Origin: a virus
Strand: one strand, 5' to 3'
Virus record (IMG/VR): IMGVR_UViG_3300017917_000400
Coordinates: 1-64,000 of that record
Length of the DNA stretch: 64,000 bases
Shown: piece after piece, positions 37,201-44,799 of the stretch
How the letters are laid out: each line of letters begins with the position of its first letter
How positions within the stretch are numbered: position 1 is the first letter of the stretch
Position numbers and translations under genes: made by a program
Notes under the pieces: generated by a model
Databases searched by the model: none
The model's input: the letters and a program-made list of their open reading frames with translations, nothing else
What the model was told of the DNA's origin: nothing

Positions 37201-38454
37201 TAACCACTCGATGCGTGTACCGTTAGTGGTTACAATCGCATCAACACCCGGTGTGATAAATGTCGCACTGTGGAATAATACACTGGCTTCTTTTGACAGC
37301 ACATTAGCAACACTGCCATCTAAGTATGCTCCACGACCTGCATCGCCAGCATCAAAACCTCTAGGATCTGATACGCTAGTTACAGAGCCGGCAGTAATAA
37401 CAGTGATGTTTCTAACATAAGGACTACGACTAGTTACTGTAAATCCTGGAGCAAATTTAAAAGCATATCCCGGACTGTAAAAGTCTGCAATAGTTAAATC
37501 TTCTACAGTACATTCACCATTTAGTAATATAGCGTCTTGAGTATTAGTTCCTGCTGTTGGTGTAATTTTTACACTGCGTAGACCATAACCTTTAACTGTA
37601 ACGCCTGTAGGCACAGTTAAAGGAAATATTTCTTGATAATCTCCTGGATAGATATAAACAGTATCTCCGCTAGTTGCTTGACTTAGCGCATATTTGATAG
37701 TTAAATATGGATCATTTTGATGTGTACCGCTGTAACTATCACTACCGTTTGTAGCAACATAAAGTATATTGCCTTGTCTTAGATTTAAATTAATTAAATC
37801 AACTACTAGATCGCCGGTGTCAATAACATCTGCGTATAGAGTATTTGTCCATACATCTGCCCAACGCTTTCCGCTTTCACCTAAAGTATACGTGTCATCT
37901 TGATCTGGTACAATATTGCTGACAACTTCTCCGGTAAATGTAATATTATCTGTATTTGCATTACCTAATTGTATGTTGCCGTCCGCAGTAATATTGCCAG
38001 TTGCGTGTATATTACCATTGACAGTTACGTTTGAAAATACTTCAACAGAGCCTGTACCGTTAGGACGCAGTTCTAAGTCTGTATTAGTAGTATGTGTGCG
38101 TATGATGTTGTTTTCTATTTCAACATCATCTACACGTAATTTTTGTTGATAAACAACAGGACTCGATCCTGCTGGAATTAATGAAAGTACATCTTCATTA
38201 GTTGATATAGTTGTGCCGGAAATACTTACATCGGCAATTTCTGCTAGTGTATCTACTAATAGTGATGTTGTTCTTGTTGTGCCGTTAACAGTGAGTGTAT
38301 GAGACGGGGTTGTGGTCTTAATACCAATCTTATGATTAGCGGAGTTTGGATCTGTAACATTTAAGTATATAAGGTCAGTCTCAAATGCTAGATCCACACC
38401 TTGGCGTAGAAGGTTAGCCTTTAAGAGCGGACCGGAAATTCGACCAACGGCCAT
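34261..38454 (-). CDS. Beta-helix fibre protein with inserted LamG-type lectin domain (1397 aa)
   Basis: Residues 1-230: GRISGPLLKANLLRQGVDLA start and repeated NTDLELRPNGTGSV strands. Residues 230-430: pectate-lyase-like beta-helix (YVATNGSDSYSGTHQNDPY, SGDTVYIYPGDYQEIFPL, GVTVKGYGLRSVKI). Residues ~515-695: a concanavalin/LamG-type domain (FGTASLILDGTGDYASI, GDFTIEGWVYKN, WTHVAISKSGG, GYIDDFRVTKGTGLY). Then VVQANEIVELNDAKIYYSS, more NSNLELRANGTGYI repeats and a C-terminal WDSAAGAGG tail. The 1140-residue neighbour is paralogous at both ends but lacks the LamG block. Likely a fibre or baseplate-associated adhesin; the LamG domain probably binds a glycan. An AGGAG site precedes the ATG. Confidence 0.8.
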   Translation of the reverse strand: MAVGRISGPLLKANLLRQGVDLAFETDLIYLNVTDPNSANHKIGIKTTTPSHTLTVNGTTRTTSLLVDTLAEIADVSISGTTISTNEDVLSLIPAGSSPVVYQQKLRVDDVEIENNIIRTHTTNTDLELRPNGTGSVEVFSNVTVNGNIHATGNITADGNIQLGNANTDNITFTGEVVSNIVPDQDDTYTLGESGKRWADVWTNTLYADVIDTGDLVVDLINLNLRQGNILYVATNGSDSYSGTHQNDPYLTIKYALSQATSGDTVYIYPGDYQEIFPLTVPTGVTVKGYGLRSVKITPTAGTNTQDAILLNGECTVEDLTIADFYSPGYAFKFAPGFTVTSRSPYVRNITVITAGSVTSVSDPRGFDAGDAGRGAYLDGSVANVLSKEASVLFHSATFITPGVDAIVTTNGTRIEWLNSFTYFANKGFNAVSGSTGFAGAGKTELRLSGQTGTFNVGNTLTYYSIYPTVLASGTISKIDTDGKIYLTGKVSGLETQFERGGKTITAVGNAKLSTAQKKFGTASLILDGTGDYASIASNIDFGFGTGDFTIEGWVYKNSASQMILFDQRTSGTAQFSLYVESSAAGNLRLFVNGGYVLTSSNIVPTGAWTHVAISKSGGVTRFFINGTVSTNTYSDSNNYGTTKPLNIGASWSGSTGWNGYIDDFRVTKGTGLYTVSFSAPTSVVPNLSSTVLLLRFDGANNSTTFVDETLLEQDIRTNAGGTATAITLVDHSDFGTEVRSIGSACVYGNYGFYGDGLGVIAYLIGQNLAYIGTGKRVDNDPSYVVQANEIVELNDAKIYYSSVDHKGDFRVGDLFYVNQAAGTVEFTTTSFNISSLTGVTFTDGVNTTYIDGTEIDTGNIKISGNTVESITGDLNIVSASDEINLQNNVNIAGNLDVVGNVNIGGNITLGNQPTDTINIVAGITSNITPGVTETYTLGTNGLQWANVYTGNLHIDSINIDGNVIKTVDSNADLELRANGTGRIYVPNDNVQIDNDLTVLGTSTLGNTNITGTVTYTGNLIQTGDVTQTGNYSVTGTLTVGSDAQFQDIKIAGNRLYTTLSNSNLELSAAGTGIITMPYNNVSMGQNLSVTGDISSANLTASNRITAEEFSNGDIFIKDNYITTTNSNSNLELRANGTGYIVLEEFNVDANVISSNSASDIVIQPGTNKLVSINSNQSLIIPVGNTAERPTAQSGMIRFNSQIGRYEGYDGVNWIKLSGVGDLDDTTRITAELTPGANDDTIRFYNNNVLTADLTSARLQVPRVEVDNIIIDGNTISSTTNTDIIFNATGTGSIKLANFAIKDNTITNTVSGAVTQITQTGIGYFKIAGTNGFVVPTGVSSERPTAYAVVGMTRYNSELKQLEVFNGTTWDSAAGAGGGINATTAEDIAITFALILG

Positions 38455-38472
38455 ATATCACTCCTGATAACC

Positions 38473-38525
38473 CCGTGTTTCACGGTTAACCAATTTTGGA
38501 TTTCTCCGCAGCCGTTTTTACGGCT
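38473..38525 (-). other. Structured leader upstream of the 1397-residue fibre gene
   Basis: The 150-base gap 38455-38604 holds two perfect hairpins: CCGTG-TTT-CACGG (38473-38485) and AGCCGT-TTTT-ACGGCT (38510-38525). Imperfect ones (ACAAGG/CCTTGT, TGGTT/AACCA) lie nearer the promoter. With the promoter at 38585-38594 the mRNA leader would be about 120 bases, long for this phage. No T-tract follows the hairpins on the minus strand, so they are not standard terminators. Confidence 0.45.
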
Positions 38526-38584
38526 CTTTGCTGGTTTACCACAGTTTAACCATACAAGGAATTGGTCATCCCTTGTAATCATTA

Positions 38585-38594
38585 GTATTTAGCC
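38585..38594 (-). promoter_or_regulatory. Late promoter variant GGCTAAATAC
   Basis: GGCTAAATAC on the minus strand, an exact 10-base match to the box at 44732-44741. Its core CTAAATA differs from the T4 TATAAATA box only at the first two positions. It follows the stop of the 1140-residue fibre gene and precedes the 1397-residue fibre gene. Confidence 0.55.
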
Positions 38595-38604
38595 GTTTGG
38601 ATTT

Positions 38605-41600
38605 TTAACCTAGTATTAGGTTCCAGAGATATGAAATTTCTTCCATGTAATCTGAGGTTACAGTTTCGCCCTCACCGCCCGCATTACCCCATGCAGTACC
38701 TGTCCAGACTTCAACATATCCTTCCTCAATATTGAATCTAGTTTCACCTAATTCAGGAGTTGATCGCTGTTCTGCCGTTGTGCCCGATGGCATTACGAAG
38801 CCGTTATTTCCTGAAATGGCTACGTATCCTAGTCCGGTTGTACTTAAAACAATAGCAGAATTTAAATTATTCTGTACAGTTGATCCAGTAATCGTGGTAT
38901 TTTCTATTTGATTAACGCCCGTGCCGTTTGGCGCAAAAGTAAGATCGTTATTAGTTGTTATAACAGTGTTTGTGTCAAATAGTGTATTATCTACCAGTAA
39001 CCCGTTAGTGCGTAATCGTGTACTGGTAATATCCATAGTTAGAATATTATCTGCTCTAAAATTTAACTCTTCGCTAGATCCTGCTGTTACTGATGTTTGT
39101 CTATCTAAGGAATATACTCCGCCAAAGGCAGCACCAAAGCCTTCAAAAATTCCAGTTATTGTGTTAAATCGAATGTCGCCCTGTGTAGGTATTGGGCGAT
39201 CTGCTGTAGTCCCTTTAGGCACTATTAACGCCGCAGTTGTGTCAAATTTTAAATTTTTGCCTGTGTTTGGCTGTATAAAGATATCGTCAACATTAGATAT
39301 TACATTTGATGTAAATTTTGTAGTTTCTAAAAATACTCCGCCGCCGCCGTTTCCTCGGAGTTCTAAATTGTTGTTTCCTACTGTAGTTGTAATATAGTTG
39401 TCTTTGATTAAAATGTCATTGTTATAAAATTCTTCAGCAGTGACTCTATTTACGGTGTTCTGATTAGTTGTTGTAATATTGCTTGTTACTGATAAGTTTT
39501 GACTAATACTAACATTTTTATTTGGTACAGAAATAATACCTGTACCTGCGGCGCTTAATTCTAAATTGCTGTTTGAATCTGTAGTAAAAAGTCTGTTATC
39601 AACAATATTAATGTTGTCAAAAAACGCATCACCGCCAACTGTTATTGTGCCAGTGTGCGAAGAAAAACCAGTTATTGTTTTATTTCCAGCAAGAACTATA
39701 TTTCCTAACTGATTTAGATTTCCTATAAAATCTGCAGATTGTAGTGTTGTTAGACCAGCAACGGTCATTGTTTGATCAAACTTAGCAGAATCTTTTATGT
39801 TTACAATACCTGCAGAGTTAGCACGTAATTCTAAATCACTGTTTGAAACTGTAGTTTCAATTATGTTATTACGAACACGAATATCGTTTATATTTGCTTC
39901 ACTGACATAGACGTCGCTCCAAACTTTTGATGCAGATCCTAAATCGTAGGTTTCTGTTGCATCTGGTTCAAAGTTTTGATTTAAAGATTGTGCAAATGTA
40001 ACAGTATCAACAGTTTGATTGCCTAGTGTTAATTGCCCATCAAGACTAAAATCTCCGGTAATATCAAGATTTTTAGCAATATTAACATTCTGTGTTAGAT
40101 TAGTACTTGTGCTTGCGGCTAGTAATTTTACGTCTCCTGCTAAACTTTCAATTGTATTGCCTGCAATCTTTAAATTGCCTGTAGTGATAAAATCTTTGTT
40201 AATAACTGTAACTTCTGATCCTGTGGTAACAGTCAGTCCGGTTGCACCAGTAGATGCTAATCCACTAGCATCAAAACTTACTGTACCTTGTTCAAAGTCA
40301 ACATAAAAAATATCGCCCACTCGGAATGTGCCGGTGTGATCTTGACTTTGATAATAAATTTTTCCAGAGTTTAATTCAACTGTTTCGTTGGCCTGTACAA
40401 CTAGGGTTTTATCGTTGCTAACATCTTTGCCTGTGCCTGTATAGGCAAAGTTATGCTGAATAAGATACATTAGCGTGTTTGCGCCGTCTGCTACTGCACC
40501 GTAATTTCCGTAAACGTTTGCGGATCCGATACTGCGAATTTCAGCACCGTATGCTAGTGTACTACCGTCTTGTGTTAATCTTCCAGTACCTTGTGTAGCA
40601 TATAATCCTCTATTGGCAAAATATGTAAATGAGTTTAACCATTCAACTCTAACACCATTTGTCATAGTTAGAGCATCAACACCGGGTGTGATAAATGTTA
40701 CACTATGGAATAACATTGAGGCTTCATTAGTTAGGTAAGTTGCTTCGCTACCGTCTACTAGTGCTCCACGACCTGCATCGCCGCTGGCAAATCCCCTTGG
40801 ATCGTCTACTGTGGTTGTTGTTCCCTGTGTAATAACTGTAACGTTTTGAACATACGGACTACGTGAAGTAACTGTAAATCCAGGAGCAAATCTAAAAGCA
40901 TAACCTTTGTCATTAATACTGTCATAATAAAAATCTTTAATAGTTAAATCTGATACTGTAGTTTCGCCATTCATATGAAACACGTCTTCACTTTGACTAG
41001 CAGTATCTGGAACAATTATAACAGAACGTAAATCGTGTCCACGAACAGCGACGCCTTGTGGTACTACCAGTGGTAGTAGTTCATAATATGTTCCTGGAAA
41101 AATTTTAACCGTGTCGCCCGGTACTGCTACACTTAATGCTTTTTCAATTGTACCAAACGGCCCGTTTTCATGATTGCCTTGATTTGTATTGTCGCCGTTG
41201 GTTGCTACAAACCAAATGTTTCCTGGACGTAGTGCATAATTAACACCGCTAGGTGTTTGCAGAGAAGACGTTGTTATTGAAGAACCATTAACTAAATTAG
41301 TATATAAACTGTTCCACCTTTTTGTAGATGAGGAACCTAATTTATACAAATTATCTTGGTCTGGGATTATATTACTGTTTACATCTGCGTTAAAATCAAT
41401 GTTATCATCAGAGTTACTACCAAATTGTATGTTTCCGTCTAATGTAATATCATTTGTAGAATGTAAGTTTCCAGTGACATTAAAATTGCTATAAACTGTT
41501 AATTGCCCTGTTCCGTTAGGACGTATTTCTAAATTAGTATTAGACAACGTTTCTGTTAAGAATGCATCACCTAAATCAATACTATCAACAAAAGACACAG

Positions 41601-42027
41601 TAGATGCTGAACCTAAATCTAATTCAGACAATGCTGTAATAAATGCATTACCACCGTCGATGTCGTCAAGTAAACTTCCGCTGGTTGTTGATATTACATT
41701 GTTATTGATGCTTATATCGTTTGTCTGTATTTCTGAAGCAAACACACGATCAACTGCGGTAATGTTTAGCGGCCCTAATGCTGTAGTAATTCGAGAAGTA
41801 TCAACAGTAATATCACCGTTGCTATAGGATAAATCAATTAGAAGATTTGTAGTTCTAATTGTACCTGCTACATCTAATGGTACAGTAGGCGACGATGTTT
41901 TAATACCTATTTGATTAGTGTTTACATCAAGGTATATTAAATCAGTTTCAAAGGCAAGATCAACCCCATCTCGTGTGAGGTTATCTTTGAGCATTATACC
42001 TGAAATTCTACCAATATCTGCGGGCAT
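38605..42027 (-). CDS. Beta-helix fibre protein (1140 aa)
   Basis: Start set at ATG 42027 (MPADIGRISGIMLKDNLTRD): the upstream TTG at 42042 would place its own GGAG ribosome binding site inside the coding frame. Architecture matches the 1397-residue neighbour: N-terminal GRISG..LK.NL.R.GVDLAFETDLIYL, IWFVATNGDNTNQGNHENGP beta-helix entry, VPGDTVKIFPGTYYELLPL, FAPGFTVTSRSPYVQNVTVI, EWLNSFTYFANRG, then repeated NNNLELRGNG strands. No LamG domain: EWLNSFTYFANRG passes in about 25 residues to EIRSIGSANVYGNYG. It probably forms part of the tail fibre or baseplate-anchored adhesin complex. Confidence 0.78.
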   Translation of the reverse strand: MPADIGRISGIMLKDNLTRDGVDLAFETDLIYLDVNTNQIGIKTSSPTVPLDVAGTIRTTNLLIDLSYSNGDITVDTSRITTALGPLNITAVDRVFASEIQTNDISINNNVISTTSGSLLDDIDGGNAFITALSELDLGSASTVSFVDSIDLGDAFLTETLSNTNLEIRPNGTGQLTVYSNFNVTGNLHSTNDITLDGNIQFGSNSDDNIDFNADVNSNIIPDQDNLYKLGSSSTKRWNSLYTNLVNGSSITTSSLQTPSGVNYALRPGNIWFVATNGDNTNQGNHENGPFGTIEKALSVAVPGDTVKIFPGTYYELLPLVVPQGVAVRGHDLRSVIIVPDTASQSEDVFHMNGETTVSDLTIKDFYYDSINDKGYAFRFAPGFTVTSRSPYVQNVTVITQGTTTTVDDPRGFASGDAGRGALVDGSEATYLTNEASMLFHSVTFITPGVDALTMTNGVRVEWLNSFTYFANRGLYATQGTGRLTQDGSTLAYGAEIRSIGSANVYGNYGAVADGANTLMYLIQHNFAYTGTGKDVSNDKTLVVQANETVELNSGKIYYQSQDHTGTFRVGDIFYVDFEQGTVSFDASGLASTGATGLTVTTGSEVTVINKDFITTGNLKIAGNTIESLAGDVKLLAASTSTNLTQNVNIAKNLDITGDFSLDGQLTLGNQTVDTVTFAQSLNQNFEPDATETYDLGSASKVWSDVYVSEANINDIRVRNNIIETTVSNSDLELRANSAGIVNIKDSAKFDQTMTVAGLTTLQSADFIGNLNQLGNIVLAGNKTITGFSSHTGTITVGGDAFFDNINIVDNRLFTTDSNSNLELSAAGTGIISVPNKNVSISQNLSVTSNITTTNQNTVNRVTAEEFYNNDILIKDNYITTTVGNNNLELRGNGGGGVFLETTKFTSNVISNVDDIFIQPNTGKNLKFDTTAALIVPKGTTADRPIPTQGDIRFNTITGIFEGFGAAFGGVYSLDRQTSVTAGSSEELNFRADNILTMDITSTRLRTNGLLVDNTLFDTNTVITTNNDLTFAPNGTGVNQIENTTITGSTVQNNLNSAIVLSTTGLGYVAISGNNGFVMPSGTTAEQRSTPELGETRFNIEEGYVEVWTGTAWGNAGGEGETVTSDYMEEISYLWNLILG

Positions 42028-42045
42028 GTGATTAGTCTCCAATAA

Positions 42046-42053
42046 TATTTATT
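42046..42053 (-). promoter_or_regulatory. Late promoter in a short palindrome
   Basis: AATAAATA on the minus strand lies inside the perfect 7-bp inverted repeat CCAATAA-TAT-TTATTGG (42039-42055). It is 19 bases before the chosen ATG at 42027, with TTGGAG in between as ribosome binding site. Confidence 0.5.
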
Positions 42054-42082
42054 GGATCCTGGAAGATTAAAAGTATGGGTGT

Positions 42083-42826
42083 TTAACGGTCAAAACCGTG
42101 GATTACAGTAACAGGCTTACCGTAGGGAACTGCGCTGGTAAATTCAACAAAGCGACCATCTCTAGTTACTGTAATAGAAACAGTTCCTGTGCCAACGGCA
42201 TTATCAGTAACAGTTAAACTTACACCCGGTATAACACCTGTAACTGTTCCCGATACGCCAGTACCAGACACTGTAGCGCCTATCATACTGTCAGTTGCTT
42301 CACTAGTAATTAGTGTAGGATTTCCGTTTGTCTTTGCCACGGATATAGTACTAACAGGATTATCTGCCAGTGTATAGTTTGTTGTTGATATTTGAAAAAC
42401 GTTTTCAATAAGCACAACAATATTTTGAGGATTTAATAGTTCTGGATATGGGTAATCTGTGTTGCCAGAGTCTAAAGGACCAAAGTAGATTTCGGCAGCA
42501 TCTCCGTTACCTAAATTTTGCTGTTTAATCAATACTGGTTCTTTATATCTAATTCTTCTCCATGCTTCTGCTACAGGCAATCCGGTAGCAGGATCTAAGC
42601 CACCACCTTGACGCACTTCAAATTCTTGATCGTCTGTGTTGTATCGCATGTGTCCAACTTTTGGACTAGTAATAGTTCCCACTTCGCCTGGACGATTTAC
42701 TGTAGGGCCATTAGGTATTAATACTGCATTTAAAGTATCCAACAAAACTTCATCTGTAATTTCAACAGCAATTCGATTGTCTTTGACATTACGATAATTT
42801 AATTGATTACGTTTTAAAAATTTCAT
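42083..42826 (-). CDS. Structural protein with beta-sandwich C-terminus, unknown function
   Basis: About 247 residues from ATG 42826 (MKFLKRNQLNYRNVKDNRIA); the start overlaps the stop of the preceding gene as TAATG, so an upstream start is unlikely. Features: PNGPTVNRPGEVGTITSPKV then GHMRYNTDDQEFEVRQGG, the 'RYN...E.y....W' motif used at fibre C-termini, and a C-terminal Ig-like stretch (VSGTGVSGTVTGVIPGVSLT) ending FTSAVPYGKPVTVIHGFD. It probably attaches or caps fibres; no enzymatic site is seen. Confidence 0.6.
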   Translation of the reverse strand: MKFLKRNQLNYRNVKDNRIAVEITDEVLLDTLNAVLIPNGPTVNRPGEVGTITSPKVGHMRYNTDDQEFEVRQGGGLDPATGLPVAEAWRRIRYKEPVLIKQQNLGNGDAAEIYFGPLDSGNTDYPYPELLNPQNIVVLIENVFQISTTNYTLADNPVSTISVAKTNGNPTLITSEATDSMIGATVSGTGVSGTVTGVIPGVSLTVTDNAVGTGTVSITVTRDGRFVEFTSAVPYGKPVTVIHGFDR

Positions 42827-43164
42827 TAACTTACTCTCATCGCTGTTACAGATACGCTTAATCTTGTATTTGCACTGGCTTCTGCCCAAACTCTTTCACC
42901 TGTGGCTAACACTAATTTTTCTGTATCAAATGTAAATGTTTCACCTGCAGGTATAGTTAGTTCGTGTATAATTTTAGTTGTGTTAGATATTGTTGCTGGA
43001 AGAGGTGCTAACAGATATAAATCCAATGTTACATCATTAGTTGGATCATAGTTACAGAACATCATACAAGTAACAGCGTATTCTCTGTCGTCTGATCCAA
43101 TAGTGCCGGGAGCAGTATAAATCGCTAGTCCCGCAGTTGTTACTAAGTTACTTGTGATTGCCAT
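42826..43164 (-). CDS. Small beta structural protein (110-residue family, copy a)
   Basis: A 112-residue protein: TTAGLAIYTAPGTIGSDDRE, AVTCMMFCNYDPTNDVTLDL, LTIPAGETFTFDTEKLVLATGERVW interrupted by turns. It has the same order of strands as copy c at 15773 (LYTVP, N-x-T, IPPKSTFE) and copy b at 33925. Its TAA overlaps the ATG of the next gene, so the two are translationally coupled. Function not known. Confidence 0.55.
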   Translation of the reverse strand: MAITSNLVTTAGLAIYTAPGTIGSDDREYAVTCMMFCNYDPTNDVTLDLYLLAPLPATISNTTKIIHELTIPAGETFTFDTEKLVLATGERVWAEASANTRLSVSVTAMRVS

Positions 43165-43173
43165 TTTTTATCC

Positions 43174-44190
43174 TTAAAATATCATGCTATAAGCAAGAGC
43201 TTTACGTCTACTTATAAGCTCGTCTTTGGTGTTTTCTGTATTTACAAAATACAATCCGGTGCCACCTTGTGCTTCGGCTTTAGCATACATTTTAACACCG
43301 TTTGCTACACTTGCCGGATCTGTGGCTTGTACGTATAATTTAAAATGATCGTCTACTCCCACGCATCCGGTACCATCACTGCGTAATACTAAATCTTCAT
43401 TACTTAATCTACTTTCAATTGTAGCATTATAAAATTTTAAATCTTGTACTTCAAAACGATCTGTAAAGAAAGCCGCATTGACAACATTGTCTAATGTTAA
43501 TGTAAGATTACTCGGACCACCGTCTGCTTCAAAATCACTAATTTCTAAATAAGAATCATATAACACAGTAGTACCGCCAATAATAGCACTGTCCTGAATC
43601 TTATATGGAGGATTTAACGTAAAATAATTTCCAACATAGTCAATAACTGCTTTAATGTTAGGTATAATGTCTGGATCAATTGCTGGCAGTCCTGGAGCAG
43701 TATAATCTAGAACTTGTTCTTCGTAGTTAACTGTACCAGTTACATTAACTACTGCTGTGCCGACACCGATTAAATTTAAATCATATCCGTTGGTTGTAAT
43801 AGAGTTAGTCTGCAACCCCATAAGTTCATCGTTTTCATTTCTTAAAACAAATAAACCACTGCGTGTTTCGCCGATCTGAGTGTCATTCCAACTTCTGGCT
43901 TCATCAAATAATAAAAATGCATCCGGTCTTGACCCTCTACTGATCTGTATACCAGAACTGCCTGCTCCGCCGGGAGCAATACCGGCACCAACTTCTCCTC
44001 TGTTTAATAAAATAATTTTATCTTCTATTTCAACGTTGGCTGTTTGTATGCTGGTGGTATTACCTAAGACTGTTAGGTCTCCTGTTATAAGAACCGTACC
44101 AATTTGATCTCCGGTGTTTAGAGTAATCGTTCCGCCAGAGTTAACTGATAATTTATAGGCTGTATCCTGTACTTTTACTATTCTTGCCAT
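43174..44190 (-). CDS. Virion structural protein, fibre-like N-terminal repeats
   Basis: A 338-residue protein. LNTGDQIGTVLITGDLTVLG and TTSIQTANVEIEDKIILLNR resemble N-terminal repeats of marine myovirus structural proteins; RSWNDTQIGETRSGLFVLRN and SNEDLVLRSDGTGCVGVDDH follow. The C-terminus ATDPASVANGVKMYAKAEAQ and GLYFVNTENTKDELISRRKA, ending YSMIF, is a compact motif I have seen at the end of phage fibre-like proteins. It is the second gene of the late fibre operon. Role inferred only as structural. Confidence 0.65.
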   Translation of the reverse strand: MARIVKVQDTAYKLSVNSGGTITLNTGDQIGTVLITGDLTVLGNTTSIQTANVEIEDKIILLNRGEVGAGIAPGGAGSSGIQISRGSRPDAFLLFDEARSWNDTQIGETRSGLFVLRNENDELMGLQTNSITTNGYDLNLIGVGTAVVNVTGTVNYEEQVLDYTAPGLPAIDPDIIPNIKAVIDYVGNYFTLNPPYKIQDSAIIGGTTVLYDSYLEISDFEADGGPSNLTLTLDNVVNAAFFTDRFEVQDLKFYNATIESRLSNEDLVLRSDGTGCVGVDDHFKLYVQATDPASVANGVKMYAKAEAQGGTGLYFVNTENTKDELISRRKALAYSMIF

Positions 44191-44225
44191 TTATAATCCT
44201 TAATAAGGGACCTAAGTCCCTTATA

Positions 44226-44648
44226 TTATACTGCAATTAAAACTAATACGTCTGCTGACGAATCGTTATCTAAGTACCACTTGTACTTGTTACCGCTGAA
44301 GTCATATGCAAGACGCTTAGTTAGTTTAGCAATAGCAATATCTCCAGGTGTTTGACCTGTTGTAGAACCAAGGATGCGAATTTCTCCGTTGGCTGCTGGC
44401 TCGCCGGAAACTAGTTTACCTGTTTTTAAATTAGTACCAGTAATAGAACTAATGCTTTCTGCTTCTGTAAATGCATCTGTAGAAGTCTTTAGAACAACGT
44501 ATGTGCTTTTACCACGTTGCTTAACAATTTGATAGTCACTGGCTAGTGAGCCGCCAAAGTAACCTTGAACTACGATGCCTGCTTGTGATGTTGTAAATGA
44601 ACGGGTAACTTTAGTACCGTATACATCTTTCTTTAATGGACGTCCCAT
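44226..44648 (-). CDS. Small structural protein downstream of gp23
   Basis: A 140-residue protein: MGRPLKKDVYGTKVTRSFTT, IVVQGYFGGSLASDYQIVKQRGK broken by a loop, and IAIAKLTKRLAYDFSGNKYK then WYLDNDSSADVLVLIAV. Proteins of this type accompany capsid genes in marine T4-like phages and may decorate the virion. It has its own promoter (44732-44741) and an ~85-base leader with two small hairpins (TTCGC-TACT-GCGAA at 44703-44716 and GCAGA/TCTGC at 44683-44697). It is separated from gp23 by a terminator, so it can be expressed independently of the head operon. Confidence 0.6.
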   Translation of the reverse strand: MGRPLKKDVYGTKVTRSFTTSQAGIVVQGYFGGSLASDYQIVKQRGKSTYVVLKTSTDAFTEAESISSITGTNLKTGKLVSGEPAANGEIRILGSTTGQTPGDIAIAKLTKRLAYDFSGNKYKWYLDNDSSADVLVLIAV

Positions 44649-44731
44649 TTGTTTTCTCCTTATGTTGACGTTTTAGGTCTACGCAGAGGGATTCTGCATA
44701 AGTTCGCTACTGCGAATATAATTTAGACATT

Positions 44732-44741
44732 GTATTTAGCC
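44732..44741 (-). promoter_or_regulatory. Late promoter variant GGCTAAATAC
   Basis: Identical 10-base box to that at 38585-38594, placed between the gp23 terminator and the 140-residue gene. It is the expected start of the long leftward fibre operon. Confidence 0.6.
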
Positions 44742-44749
44742 GCAAAAGA

Positions 44750-44776
44750 AAAAGGACTCCGAAGAGTCCTTTTCTT
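44750..44776 (-). terminator. Rho-independent terminator after gp23
   Basis: A 9-bp perfect stem AAAGGACTC-CGAA-GAGTCCTTT (44751-44772). On the minus strand it is followed by a T-rich tract reading TTTTTCTTTT. It starts 28 bases past the gp23 stop. Stem, tetraloop and T-tract fit an intrinsic terminator that insulates the very highly expressed capsid gene. Confidence 0.85.
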
Positions 44777-44799
44777 AGTTCTAATTTAAGTAATGTTGA

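Noticed and set aside
42028-42042. TTG start for the 1140-residue fibre
   Set aside because: The TTG overlaps the GGAG ribosome binding site of the ATG at 42027.
42827-42889. Longer start for the 247-residue structural protein
   Set aside because: The ATG at 42826 is coupled to the previous stop as TAATG and gives the natural MKFLKRNQ start.
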